Origin: CAVVJA01 sp963809815
GTDB lineage: Bacteria > Actinomycetota > Actinomycetes > Mycobacteriales > Jatrophihabitantaceae
Reading direction: 5' to 3'
DNA: 64,000 bases
Assembly: GCA_963809815.1 (NCBI GenBank)
Contig: CAWELM010000012.1
Coordinates: 124,001-188,000 of the forward strand
Every line of letters starts with the position of its first letter. The stretch's first letter is position 1. The position numbers and the translations under genes were made by a program. The notes beneath the pieces are model-generated. The model made no database searches. It saw only the letters and a list, made by a program, of their open reading frames with translations, and was not told where the DNA came from. Of the stretch, positions 43,726 to 51,831 are shown one piece after another.

Positions 43726-45252
43726 GTGAGCGTCCGCCGGGTGATGGGGACCGAGGTCGAGTACGGCGTCAGCCTGCCCGGCCAGCCGTCCGCGAACGCG
43801 ATGCTGCTCTCGGCTCAGGTGGTCAACGCCTACGCGAGCGGCCTGCCTGCCGGCCGAGCTCGTCGGGCGGCCTGGGACTTCGAGGAGGAGTCGCCGCTTC
43901 GAGATGCCCGAGGTTTCGAGCTCGGGGGAGCCGGCGGAGTTGCGCAAGAGTTCATCGAGGCCGAGGAAGACGCCGGCATGGCCAACGTAATCCTGCCCAA
44001 CGGCGCCCGGCTCTATGTTGACCACGCTCACCCGGAGTATTCGACACCGGAAGTGACGTCACCGCTGGACGTCGTGCGGTGGGACAAAGCGGGTGAACTG
44101 GTCATGGCTGAGGCGGCCCGCCGCGTCGCGACCATGCCTGGGGTCAACGCGCCGATCAACCTCTACAAGAACAACACCGATAACAAGGGCGCGTCCTACG
44201 GCGCGCACGAGAACTACCTCATGAGCCGGGCCACGCCGTTCGTCGCCATCGTGCGCCATCTCGTGCCGTTCTTCGTCTCTCGTCAGGTCGTGTGTGGTGC
44301 CGGCCGCTTAGGTCTGGGTCAGGACGGCCGGTTGCCGGGCTTCCAACTCTCGCAACGGGCGGACTTTTTCGAGGTCGAGGTGGGCCTGGAGACGACGCTC
44401 AAGCGCCCGATCATCAACACCCGTGACGAGCCGCATGCTGACGCCGACCGATACCGGCGCCTGCACGTGATCCTTGGCGACGCGAATCTGTCCGAGGTCT
44501 CGACCTACCTGAAAGTCGGCACAACCGCCCTCGTACTCGCCATGATCGAGGATGGCTTCCTGCCGGATGACCTGACGGTGGCCCAGCCGGTACGAGAACT
44601 TCACGAGGTGTCACACGACCCGTCGCTGCAGCATCTGATCCGGCTTGCGGATGGTCGCCGGCTGACAGCAGTCCAGTTGCAGGCCGAGTATTACGACCGG
44701 GCGCGGAAGTTCGTCGACGATCGCCAGGGGGAGGACGCCGACGAGCAGACTCGTGACGTTCTCGAGCGGTGGGAATCGGTTCTCAGCCGCCTCGAAGCCG
44801 ACCCCTACCAACTCGCGGGCGAGCTGGACTGGGTGGCGAAGTTACGGCTGCTCAACGGATACCGTGATCGCGACGGCCTCGATTGGGATGCTCCGCGGCT
44901 ACAACTCATCGACCTTCAGTACTCCGACGTGCGGGCCGACAAGGGCCTCTATCACCGGCTCGTCGCACGTGGCGCGATGCAGACGTTGCTGCCAGCCGGG
45001 GCGGCACAGTCGGCGACGTCGGCTGCGCCGGAGGACACCCGTGCGTACTTCCGCGGAGAGTGTCTGCGCCGCTACGGCTCTGCCGTCGCGGCGGCGTCGT
45101 GGGATTCCGTCATCTTCGACGTAGGGCGTGAATCGCTTGTGCGGGTGCCAACCCTGGAACCGCTAAGGGGCACCCGCGCGCATGTTGGTGCGCTACTTGA
45201 TCGCTGTCCGACAGCCAGCGCGCTCATTGACGCGCTGGTCGGGCCGCGTTAG
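43726..45252 (+). CDS. dop: Deamidase of Pup / depupylase
   Basis: A 508-residue carboxylate-amine-ligase-fold enzyme that converts the C-terminal Gln of Pup to Glu and removes Pup from substrates. Diagnostic parts are MGTEVEYGVSLPGQPSANAM with a Dop-type loop near residue 10, LYVDHAHPEYSTPEV near 95, NLYKNNTDNKGASYGAHENY near 148, and PIINTRDEPHADADRYRRLH near 227. It is distinguished from PafA by its longer N-terminal insertion (about residues 40-75) and by length. GTG start at 43726. It ends with TAG at 45252, and on its 3' side the array of tiny ORFs runs toward it on the other strand. Confidence 0.97.
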   Translation: MSVRRVMGTEVEYGVSLPGQPSANAMLLSAQVVNAYASGLPAGRARRAAWDFEEESPLRDARGFELGGAGGVAQEFIEAEEDAGMANVILPNGARLYVDHAHPEYSTPEVTSPLDVVRWDKAGELVMAEAARRVATMPGVNAPINLYKNNTDNKGASYGAHENYLMSRATPFVAIVRHLVPFFVSRQVVCGAGRLGLGQDGRLPGFQLSQRADFFEVEVGLETTLKRPIINTRDEPHADADRYRRLHVILGDANLSEVSTYLKVGTTALVLAMIEDGFLPDDLTVAQPVRELHEVSHDPSLQHLIRLADGRRLTAVQLQAEYYDRARKFVDDRQGEDADEQTRDVLERWESVLSRLEADPYQLAGELDWVAKLRLLNGYRDRDGLDWDAPRLQLIDLQYSDVRADKGLYHRLVARGAMQTLLPAGAAQSATSAAPEDTRAYFRGECLRRYGSAVAAASWDSVIFDVGRESLVRVPTLEPLRGTRAHVGALLDRCPTASALIDALVGPR

Positions 45253-45253
45253 C

Positions 45254-45280
45254 TCAGGTCCATTCGTGACCGTTCAGCAT
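45254..45280 (-). CDS. Tiny ORF A, octapeptide MLNGHEWT
   Basis: Nine codons including the stop. AGGAGGTGA lies 7 nt upstream of the ATG and matches the 16S anti-Shine-Dalgarno over nine bases. The peptide shares GHEWT-stop with tiny ORF B 83 bp away. Between the two, the GHEWT codons differ only silently (GGT/GGA, GAA/GAG). It begins 2 bp from the dop stop and is convergent with it. No modifying enzyme is adjacent. Function unknown; it might be a leader, a peptide gene, or a regulatory minigene. Confidence 0.4.
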   Translation of the reverse strand: MLNGHEWT

Positions 45281-45336
45281 CAGAAATTCACCTCCTGTTC
45301 AGCTATGTGGGTAATGGCTACTCACAGTGACGCGAC

Positions 45337-45363
45337 TCAGGTCCACTCGTGTCCAGCAAACAT
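45337..45363 (-). CDS. Tiny ORF B, octapeptide MFAGHEWT
   Basis: Same length as tiny ORF A and the same last five residues. AGGAGGTGA lies 8 nt upstream of the ATG. A possible promoter, TTCACT then 16 nt then TATAGT, lies on the minus strand at about 45402-45430. The repeated pairing of a full-length ribosome site with the same short peptide argues against chance, though the repeat is short (18 bp with two silent differences). Confidence 0.4.
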   Translation of the reverse strand: MFAGHEWT

Positions 45364-45401
45364 TGGTGAATTCACCTCCTAGACGAAATTTTCGCGGGAA
45401 A

Positions 45402-45458
45402 CTATATGCTTGGAAATGGCATAGTGAAATCGTGCATTGGGTAATGGTTCAATGACAC
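45402..45458 (-). CDS. Tiny ORF C, 18 codons, possible divergent member of the array
   Basis: A GTG start lies 5 nt after GGAGGTGA (minus strand). The product MSLNHYPMHDFTMPFPSI contains HDFT, which could be a diverged HEWT. It lacks the common peptide ending, and the frame stays open upstream, so it may be only the third copy of the ribosome-site element with a non-functional ORF. Confidence 0.2.
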   Translation of the reverse strand: MSLNHYPMHDFTMPFPSI

Positions 45459-45692
45459 AGAATTCACCTCCACGGAAACCGCTTCCTGGGAAAGTATTGA
45501 TTCGACGGTGCCGTGAAACGGATTGGTCGCTTTCCGGATAGCGAACGACGGCGTCACCTCCTCAGCCACGACCGGGCCACGGGGATCGGCGGGTTGTGCC
45601 TCCAGCGGTCGAGAATCTGTATCGAACGAGATATTCCCGCTCGACGACCAATCGACTCGCCTCCTCGCGTACTATTCAGGCCAGCGCGGCTG

Positions 45693-45722
45693 ATTACTGC
45701 ATTTACCGAGAGCTAGTGTCAA
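45693..45722 (-). promoter_or_regulatory. Candidate promoter for the tiny-ORF array
   Basis: A consensus TTGACA (-35, 45722 to 45717 on the minus strand) is followed by 18 nt and AGTAAT (-10, 45698 to 45693). A transcript from here would run through the whole element array toward dop. The -10 matches TATAAT at four of six positions. Confidence 0.35.
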
Positions 45723-45765
45723 TGAGCACACGGCTTGCCGCAGTCACGGAGGGATACAGCCGTAG

Positions 45766-45792
45766 ACACGTTTCGTACACGGTCAAACGTGT
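45766..45792. promoter_or_regulatory. Inverted repeat, candidate operator upstream of the GGDEF gene
   Basis: ACACGTTT at 45766-45773 and AAACGTGT at 45785-45792 are perfect inverted copies with an 11-nt spacer. The element lies 28 bp before the earliest start of the diguanylate cyclase gene and about 45 bp from the candidate minus-strand promoter, so it could serve either direction. Confidence 0.45.
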
Positions 45793-45820
45793 ATCGTGAC
45801 GTCTGGCTCGTCATGGGCTA

Positions 45821-47170
45821 TTGTTCGCCAGTGACCCTAGCGCGTCGTTGAAGGGACGCACCACGATCAGCCTTGCCCGGCAGACTCCCGCCGTGCGCCG
45901 ATCCGGCGGACGCGGTCTTCTGAGCACTCCGAAAGTGGCGCAATCGTGGGTCGCGCTTGTGGTCGTTTCGGCTGTCGTTTTGACGGCTTGGGTTCTGATA
46001 TCTGATCCGGCCCGCGGGGCTCATCTCTATCTCGCCGGAATTCTCGCCGTGCTGGCCGGGGGCTACCTGGAGTTCACCAGCCAGGTCGAGAAGCGGCGGC
46101 GGTTGCTGTCGGCCAAGTCGTCCACGATGAACATGAACTCGGTGTGGATGCTTCCGGCGGCCATAATGCTTCCGCCCGGCATGGCTGCCTGTTTCATCGC
46201 GCTTGTGTGCGCGCACACCTGGATCCGAGTAGGCCGGCCGTCCGATCAGCACAAGTACCGCGCCGTGTACAGCGCGAGCGCGTACGTGCTTCCGGCTCTG
46301 GCAATTTCGGTGGCGCTTCGCGCGCTCGGCTTCCCGCCCATGACCCTTCCCGATGGCATCGGTCTCCTGGGTGCTGTCGCAGTTGCGATCATGATCTTCC
46401 GGGTTGGCAACACGGGTCTGATCAGTGTGGCGGTGCGCCTGACGTCTCCGTCTGCGGGGAAGTCAACCCTCTTCGGTTCGTGGTTCGAGAACGGCCTCGA
46501 GTTCGGCACGCTCGTGCTGGGTGGCATTACCGCGATCTGCCTGGCTCGCGAGCCGTGGCTCGCCGTCTTGGTGCTGCCGGCCGTGTTCCTGCTCCAGCAC
46601 CACGCGCTGATTCGCGAGCTGGTCGAGGCGGCGACGACCGACGTCAAAACCGAGCTGCTCAACGCCGCGTCATGGCGCCAACTGGCTGAGCAGGAGCTGG
46701 CCACAGCGCGCCGCCGCCGGTCCAGTGCCGCCGTGTTCGTCATCGACATGGACTACTTCAAGCGCATCAACGACGAGTACGGCCACCTGGGCGGCGATGC
46801 TGCACTGCGGGCGGTCGGCGAAGCGCTCGCCGACGAATTCCGCGGGCACGACGCCGTTGGCCGGTTCGGCGGTGAAGAGTTCGTCGCCCTGGTTCCCGGA
46901 GTCGACGCGGAGACGGCATCCGGCGTGGGCGAGCGGGTTCGACGGCGCATCGAGTCCCTTCGAATCACCAGCGATGTGATCACGTCGGCCGAACCGCTGA
47001 CCGTGACCGCGTCGATCGGTGTCGCGGTCACCGGCACGCACGGTGACACGCTCGACGAGCTGCTGCACGCGGCCGACCGCGCTTTGTATGTCGCGAAGGA
47101 CGCCGGGCGCAATGCCGTCCGTGTCGCGGCCTTGCCGCAGGCCGTTACGAAGGCGACGGACGCCGCCTGA
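45821..47170 (+). CDS. Membrane-bound diguanylate cyclase (GGDEF)
   Basis: A protein of up to 449 residues. About seven membrane helices cover residues 40-275, and a GGDEF domain covers about 285-440. The catalytic motif is RFGGEEFVAL (GGEEF, near residue 350), and the RGHD allosteric I-site lies five residues before it, so both synthesis of cyclic di-GMP and product inhibition are expected. IDMDYFKRINDEYGHLGGD provides the metal and guanine residues. The N-terminal membrane part resembles MASE-like sensors, but I cannot name it. The start is uncertain (TTG at 45821, later TTG or GTG). It sits, atypically, between dop and pup. Confidence 0.88.
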   Translation: MFASDPSASLKGRTTISLARQTPAVRRSGGRGLLSTPKVAQSWVALVVVSAVVLTAWVLISDPARGAHLYLAGILAVLAGGYLEFTSQVEKRRRLLSAKSSTMNMNSVWMLPAAIMLPPGMAACFIALVCAHTWIRVGRPSDQHKYRAVYSASAYVLPALAISVALRALGFPPMTLPDGIGLLGAVAVAIMIFRVGNTGLISVAVRLTSPSAGKSTLFGSWFENGLEFGTLVLGGITAICLAREPWLAVLVLPAVFLLQHHALIRELVEAATTDVKTELLNAASWRQLAEQELATARRRRSSAAVFVIDMDYFKRINDEYGHLGGDAALRAVGEALADEFRGHDAVGRFGGEEFVALVPGVDAETASGVGERVRRRIESLRITSDVITSAEPLTVTASIGVAVTGTHGDTLDELLHAADRALYVAKDAGRNAVRVAALPQAVTKATDAA

Positions 47171-47280
47171 GCGGTTGGCCTGCCCGCAGCTAGTCTTCTC
47201 CGTTCTCCCGCTCCGACCGGCAACCGAATGTGCGCCGTCACGTTAGGGTGAGATCGAGTACGAACGAGGGGAGTGCCACG

Positions 47281-47487
47281 ATGCCGACCCATGACAGTGG
47301 TCAGAGCCGCGCGCAACGGCAATCCGACGATGTCGACCAGGTCGAGGCTGACACCGAGTCGGATGTCGCGGAGCGACACGAGAAATTGACCGAGGACGTC
47401 GATGCGATCCTCGACGAAATAGACGACGTCCTCGAGACGAACGCCGAGGACTTCGTTCGCTCTTTCGTCCAAAAGGGCGGCCAGTGA
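47281..47487 (+). CDS. pup: Prokaryotic ubiquitin-like protein Pup
   Basis: A 68-residue, mostly disordered protein tag that PafA attaches to lysines of proteins destined for the proteasome. The C-terminal half, which binds the Arc coiled coil, contains EDVDAILDEIDDVLETNAED, and the end reads FVRSFVQKGGQ. The final Gln means that Dop must deamidate it to Glu before ligation. GAGGGGAG precedes the ATG at 47281; the longer in-frame GTG upstream is ignored because it lacks support. It is followed 37 bp later by prcB. Confidence 0.98.
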   Translation: MPTHDSGQSRAQRQSDDVDQVEADTESDVAERHEKLTEDVDAILDEIDDVLETNAEDFVRSFVQKGGQ

Positions 47488-47524
47488 CGATGCTTGAGCG
47501 CGCGTGGGAGCGAGCGGGGGTCCA

Positions 47525-48358
47525 GTGAGCGACCTTCGTTTGCCGTCCGCGCCGGGAGTTCTGCGATACGCGACGACGCCGGGCTCGCCGTCGTTCACCG
47601 ATTTCCTGGCTGCGGCCGCGCCCGACCTTCTCCCACGCGGTACTCCGGCCGACGCGATACCCCACGGCACCACGATCGTCGCCGCCGTGTACGAGGGCGG
47701 GGTTGTAATGGCCGGCGATCGGCGATCGACCGCGGGCAATCTCATCGCGCAGCGCGACATCGAGAAGGTGTTCGCTGCCGACGACTACTCGCTGATCGGT
47801 ATCGCGGGCGCAGCCGGATTGGCCATCGAGATCGTCCGGCTGTTCCAGGTCGAGCTCGAGCACTTCGAGAAAATCGAGGGGACCCAGCTCACGCTGGATG
47901 GGAAGGCGAACCGGCTCGCCACCATGATCCGCGGCAACCTCGGTCAGGCATTGCAAGGGCTGGCTGTCGTGCCGCTGTTCGCCGGATTCGACGTGGACGC
48001 CGCTAATAACGGCCGGGGCCCAGCGTCCGGGCGGATCTTCAGCTTCGACGTTGCTGGCGGCCGATATCCGGAGCAGTACTACGAGTCGATCGGTTCGGGG
48101 TCACTGTTCGCCAAGGGTTCCCTGAAGAAGCTGTGGACACCTGGGCTGGACCGGATGGGCGCCGTCCGGGTGGCCGTCGAAGCTCTCTACGACGCAGCCG
48201 ACGACGACTCGGCGACGGGCGGTCCTGACCTGACTCGCGGCATCTTCCCGGTGGTACGTCTCGCGTCGGCGGAGGGTACGGCCCGAATTCCCGACGACGA
48301 ACTCGGCGGACTGGTCCGCGACATCGTCGAGCAGCGCCGCGCACGACCCGGCTCCTGA
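47525..48358 (+). CDS. prcB: Proteasome beta subunit, N-terminal-nucleophile protease
   Basis: A 277-residue precursor. The propeptide of 48 residues ends IPHG, and autocleavage exposes Thr49 of TTIVAAVYEGGVVMAGDRR as the nucleophile. Asp and Lys residues needed for catalysis follow (GDRRST, then IEKVFAADDYSLIGIAGAAG). I use the GTG at 47525, with GGGGG 3-7 nt upstream, rather than the GTG at 47504. With PrcA it forms the 20S core. It is followed by prcA after 49 bp. Confidence 0.98.
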   Translation: MSDLRLPSAPGVLRYATTPGSPSFTDFLAAAAPDLLPRGTPADAIPHGTTIVAAVYEGGVVMAGDRRSTAGNLIAQRDIEKVFAADDYSLIGIAGAAGLAIEIVRLFQVELEHFEKIEGTQLTLDGKANRLATMIRGNLGQALQGLAVVPLFAGFDVDAANNGRGPASGRIFSFDVAGGRYPEQYYESIGSGSLFAKGSLKKLWTPGLDRMGAVRVAVEALYDAADDDSATGGPDLTRGIFPVVRLASAEGTARIPDDELGGLVRDIVEQRRARPGS

Positions 48359-48407
48359 CCGGGACACCAGAGGACACCCGCCGACGTAACCGAGGGGAGG
48401 TGCCATC

Positions 48408-49205
48408 ATGACGATGCCGTTCTACGCGTCCGCCGAGCAGATCATGCGCGACCGATCGGAATACGCGCGCAAGGGCATCGCCCGCGGCCGCAGCGTGGTC
48501 GTACTGACCTACGCCGACGGTGTCTTGTTCGTCGCGGAGAACGCGAGCTCGGCGCTGCACAAGGTCAGCGAGATCTATGACCGCATCGGCTTCGCGGCGG
48601 TCGGAAAGTACAACGAGTTCGAGAACCTACGGGTTGCCGGAATCCGGCTCGCCGACTTGCGGGGGTACTCCTACGACCGGCAGGACGTCACCGCCCGAGC
48701 GCTGGCCAATGCGTACGCACAGACGCTGGGCAACATCTTCACCGAGCAGCAGAAGCCGTACGAGGTCGAGCTGTGCGTCGCTGAAGTCGGTGCTGAGCCG
48801 AGCGAAGACCAGATGTACCGCCTCTCCTACGACGGCACGATCGTCGACGAACCGCAGTTTCTGGTCATGGGCGGGCAAGCCGATGCTCTGACGTCGTCAC
48901 TCCGCCAGATGTACAAGGCCGGCTTGCCGTTGCGGGACGCGCTGCACGTCGCAGTCGGCGCATTGGGCTCCGTGGGCGGCAATGGTGCGGCGCGTGAGCT
49001 GCCGGCGACTCAGCTCGAGGTTGCCGTCCTGGATCGGACCAGGGCGAATAGGAAGTTCCGGCGGTATGTCGGACCTGCATTGACAGCATTGCTTCCAACC
49101 GCGACCGCCGAACAGCCCGCTGCGCCGGCCCCCGCGGACACGCCACCGCACGACGTCGGACTCGATCAGCCAGCGGATCGGGCTCCTGGAGACATCTCCG
49201 ATTGA
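48408..49205 (+). CDS. prcA: Proteasome alpha subunit
   Basis: A 265-residue structural subunit forming the outer rings and gate of the 20S core. The family start MPFYASAEQIMRDRSEYARK is clear, with GIARGRSVVVLTYADGVLFV and EIYDRIGFAAVGKYNEFENL following. It lacks an N-terminal nucleophile, as alpha subunits do. The C-terminal 40 residues are Pro/Ala-rich and presumably disordered. The ribosome site GGGAGGTG precedes the ATG at 48408. It lies in the usual order after prcB. Confidence 0.98.
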   Translation: MTMPFYASAEQIMRDRSEYARKGIARGRSVVVLTYADGVLFVAENASSALHKVSEIYDRIGFAAVGKYNEFENLRVAGIRLADLRGYSYDRQDVTARALANAYAQTLGNIFTEQQKPYEVELCVAEVGAEPSEDQMYRLSYDGTIVDEPQFLVMGGQADALTSSLRQMYKAGLPLRDALHVAVGALGSVGGNGAARELPATQLEVAVLDRTRANRKFRRYVGPALTALLPTATAEQPAAPAPADTPPHDVGLDQPADRAPGDISD

Positions 49206-49245
49206 ACCCGCCGGCTGTTCGAACCGTGTCTAATACGGAGGTGGT

Positions 49246-49755
49246 GTGGCCGGAAGCGAGACCGACCTCCTGCGCGCCCTGCACGAAGAACATGCCGGGG
49301 CCTTGTGGTCGTATGTCGTCAGCCTGACGGGTGGCGATCGTGCTCGCGCCGAAGACGTGGTGCAAGAGACGATGCTCCGAGCGTGGCGCCATCCCGCCGT
49401 GCTCGATCAAACGGACGGTTCAGCCCGTGGCTGGCTGTTCACAGTGGCTCGCCGAATCGTCATTGACGATTGGCGGGCGACCCGGCATCAGCGGGAGCTG
49501 GTGACGGCCGACCTGCCCGAGAACCCGGTGTCCGACGGTACCGATGAGCGCGTGAACAGCGCCGTGCTGACCGCTGCACTTCGCCGGTTGTCGAACGAGC
49601 ATCGCCAAGTCCTGCTCGAGTGCTACTACCGTGGCTCGAGCGTCGCTCAGGCCGCGGCGCGACTCGGCATTCCGGTTGGCACCGTGAAGTCGCGCACGCA
49701 TTACGCCCTGCACGCTCTCAGATTGGCCCTCGACGAGATGGGAGGCGTGGGATGA
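49246..49755 (+). CDS. ECF-type RNA polymerase sigma factor
   Basis: A 169-residue group IV sigma factor. Region 2 is marked by ARAEDVVQETMLRAWRHP near residue 35 and ARGWLFTVARRIVIDDWRA near 60. Region 4 has LSNEHRQVLLECYYRGSSVA then LGIPVGTVKSRTHYALHAL near 140. The features are like the SigL/SigK group, which pair with zinc anti-sigma factors. The anti-sigma gene overlaps its stop by ATGA. GTG start at 49246 after GGAGGTG. It lies between prcA and pafA; whether it controls the proteasome genes is not shown. Confidence 0.93.
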   Translation: MAGSETDLLRALHEEHAGALWSYVVSLTGGDRARAEDVVQETMLRAWRHPAVLDQTDGSARGWLFTVARRIVIDDWRATRHQRELVTADLPENPVSDGTDERVNSAVLTAALRRLSNEHRQVLLECYYRGSSVAQAAARLGIPVGTVKSRTHYALHALRLALDEMGGVG

Positions 49756-50435
49756 CCGACGAGTTCGCAACATACGACGGCGCCTACGTCTTGGGCGCGC
49801 TGTCAGACGATGAGCGTCGCCGTTTCGAGGACCACGTTCTGGTCTGCGACAGTTGCGCCGAATCGGTGCGGTCGTTGCGAGGGTTGCCGGCGTTGCTCGC
49901 GACCGTTCCGCCAACGGTGCTTGAGAAAGAGCCCGAAGATCCGCCCGCCAACCTGTTACCCGTTGTGCTCGACCGGGTTCGGCGATCCCGGCGCCGGCGA
50001 AGGCTCGTCTTCACGGTGGTTGCTGGGGTGGCGGCCGCGTGTCTGGTGCTGGCTCTGGTCCTGGCCTGGCCGTCGAGCCAGACCGCCACGTCACCGCCCA
50101 CTCCCAACCCGAGCCGGCAGGTAGCGATGTCCGCCCCCGCCGGAGAGGAAGTCGGCGTTGCTGCGTCCGCGCGCGTCCAGACCGTACGGTGGGGCACCCG
50201 AATCGATCTGTCGTGCCGCCAGGTCGCCGGCGGCACTCCGTACGCCGGCAACGCGCCGCCGTATCAACTGGTGATCGTGGACCGCACTGGCGGCACGGAG
50301 ACATTGGGCACCTGGAATCTGCCCACCGGGCGTGACATCACGTTCACCGGAGGAACATCGGTCCCCGTTGAACGCATCAAAGAGGTAAAGATCACTACGC
50401 TCAGTGGTGAAGATCTGCTCGTCGGCTGGCCCTAG
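49752..50435 (+). CDS. Membrane-bound zinc anti-sigma factor
   Basis: A 227-residue protein whose N-terminal 80 residues are an anti-sigma domain with the HxxxCxxC zinc motif (EDHVLVCDSCAE near residue 30). One membrane helix (VVAGVAAACLVLALVLAW) lies near residues 97-114. The extracytoplasmic remainder is about 110 residues with a Pro-rich linker and a beta-rich end, resembling RskA/RslA sensor domains. It should hold the sigma factor encoded just upstream until a redox or envelope signal releases it. ATGA overlap with the sigma gene indicates coupling. Confidence 0.92.
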   Translation: MTDEFATYDGAYVLGALSDDERRRFEDHVLVCDSCAESVRSLRGLPALLATVPPTVLEKEPEDPPANLLPVVLDRVRRSRRRRRLVFTVVAGVAAACLVLALVLAWPSSQTATSPPTPNPSRQVAMSAPAGEEVGVAASARVQTVRWGTRIDLSCRQVAGGTPYAGNAPPYQLVIVDRTGGTETLGTWNLPTGRDITFTGGTSVPVERIKEVKITTLSGEDLLVGWP

Positions 50436-50465
50436 TCCGTCCATTGGTTCGCATACGCTGGGGAC

Positions 50466-51824
50466 GTGCACAAACGCATCTTCGGCATCGAGAACGAATA
50501 CGGCGTGACGTGCACTTTTCATGGCCAGCGCCGGCTGTCTCCGGATGAAGTCGCCCGTTACCTGTTTCGCCGGGTCGTGTCCTGGGGCCGTTCGTCCAAC
50601 GTCTTCTTGCGCAACGGAGCCCGTCTGTACCTCGATGTGGGCAGCCATCCGGAGTACGCCACACCGGAATGCGACGGGCTGCCAAGCCTGGTCGCGCACG
50701 ACAAGGCGGGCGAGCGGATCCTCGAGGGGCTCGTGCTCGACGCGGAAAAAAGGCTTCACGACGAGGGCATCGCGGGGGACATCTACCTGTTCAAGAACAA
50801 CACCGACTCCGCGGGCAACTCATATGGCTGTCACGAGAACTACCTCGTCGGACGGCATGGCGAGTTCAGCCGGCTCGCGGACGTCCTGATCCCGTTTCTC
50901 GTCACCCGTCAGCTGATCTGCGGGGCGGGAAAGGTCTTGCAGACGCCACGAGGCGCGGTCTACTGCGTGAGCCAGCGCGCCGAACACATCTGGGAGGGTG
51001 TGTCCTCCGCGACGACCCGATCCCGTCCCATCATCAACACCCGTGACGAGCCGCATGCCGATGCGGAGCGCTATCGCCGGCTACACGTCATCGTCGGCGA
51101 CTCGAACATGAGTGAGACCACCACGATGCTCAAGGTCGGATCCGCCGATCTCGTCCTGCGCATGGTCGAGCAGGGCGTCACGTTCCGTGATTTGACGCTG
51201 GAGAACCCGATCCGGGCAATCCGTGAGATCTCCCACGACCTGTCCGGTTCTCGCTCGGTCCGCCTTGCCGCCGGACGCACCGCGTCGGCGCTCGAGATCC
51301 AACGCGAGTACTACGGCCGCGCTGTCGACTTCATCGAGCGGACCGGGGGCGACCCGATGTCCAAGCAGGTTCTCGAACTATGGGGTCGCACGCTGGATGC
51401 CGTCGACGCCGGCGATCTGTCGCGCATCGATCGGGAGATCGACTGGGCGACCAAGTACCAGTTGATCGAGCGTTATCGCGCCAAGCACAACCTTCCGCTG
51501 TCTTCGCCTCGCATTGCCCAACTCGATCTGGCGTATCACGACATCCAACGCAACCGCGGCCTGTACTACCTCCTGCAAAAGCGCGGGGCGGTCGACCGGG
51601 TGACCACGGACCTCGCGATATTCGAGGCCAAGAACGTGCCTCCGCAAACGACCCGCGCGAAGCTGCGGGGCGACTTCATCCGCCGGGCCCAGGAGAAACG
51701 TCGGGACTTCACGGTGGACTGGGTGCATCTGAAGCTGAACGACCAGGCCCAGCGCACCGTGCTGTGCAAGGACCCGTACCGCAGCGTCGACGACCGGGTT
51801 GAGAAGCTCATCAACTCGATGTGA
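50466..51824 (+). CDS. pafA: Pup-protein ligase
   Basis: A 452-residue enzyme of the carboxylate-amine ligase fold that phosphorylates the C-terminal Glu of deamidated Pup and joins it to substrate lysines. Diagnostic segments are IFGIENEYGVTCTFHGQRRL near residue 5, LYLDVGSHPEYATPECDGL near 58, LFKNNTDSAGNSYGCHENY near 110 and PIINTRDEPHADAERYRRLH near 183. It lacks the N-terminal loop insertion seen in Dop and has the usual PafA length. GTG start at 50466, with only 30 bp after the anti-sigma gene. Confidence 0.97.
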   Translation: MHKRIFGIENEYGVTCTFHGQRRLSPDEVARYLFRRVVSWGRSSNVFLRNGARLYLDVGSHPEYATPECDGLPSLVAHDKAGERILEGLVLDAEKRLHDEGIAGDIYLFKNNTDSAGNSYGCHENYLVGRHGEFSRLADVLIPFLVTRQLICGAGKVLQTPRGAVYCVSQRAEHIWEGVSSATTRSRPIINTRDEPHADAERYRRLHVIVGDSNMSETTTMLKVGSADLVLRMVEQGVTFRDLTLENPIRAIREISHDLSGSRSVRLAAGRTASALEIQREYYGRAVDFIERTGGDPMSKQVLELWGRTLDAVDAGDLSRIDREIDWATKYQLIERYRAKHNLPLSSPRIAQLDLAYHDIQRNRGLYYLLQKRGAVDRVTTDLAIFEAKNVPPQTTRAKLRGDFIRRAQEKRRDFTVDWVHLKLNDQAQRTVLCKDPYRSVDDRVEKLINSM

Positions 51825-51831
51825 TGCCGAG

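Larger units (their letters stand above)
45289..45562 (-). repeat. Regular array of four AGGAGGTGA-type Shine-Dalgarno elements
   Basis: On the minus strand GGAGGTGA occurs at 45289-45296, 45372-45380, 45464-45471 and 45554-45562 (spacings about 83, 92 and 90 bp). Three are followed by AATT, and the first, second and fourth have the full AGGAGGTGA. A weaker AGGAGG lies at about 45659-45665 ahead of a 29-codon TTG-started frame (45562-45651) whose stop abuts the fourth element. CCATTACCCA is also repeated (about 45310 and 45438). The local sequence is more AT-rich than the rest of the window. Confidence 0.7.
45253..45820. other. Non-conserved AT-richer spacer between dop and the GGDEF gene
   Basis: This 570-bp stretch lies where pup normally follows dop. 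It holds the minus-strand element array, the tiny ORFs, a candidate promoter and an 8-bp inverted repeat, all listed separately. No ordinary-sized gene is visible on either strand. Confidence 0.6.

Noticed and set aside
45241..45275. tRNA-like start GGGCCGCGTTAGCTCAGGT at the end of dop
   Set aside because: It looks like a D-arm, but no anticodon arm, T-arm or closing acceptor follows within 90 bases, and it lies within dop codons.
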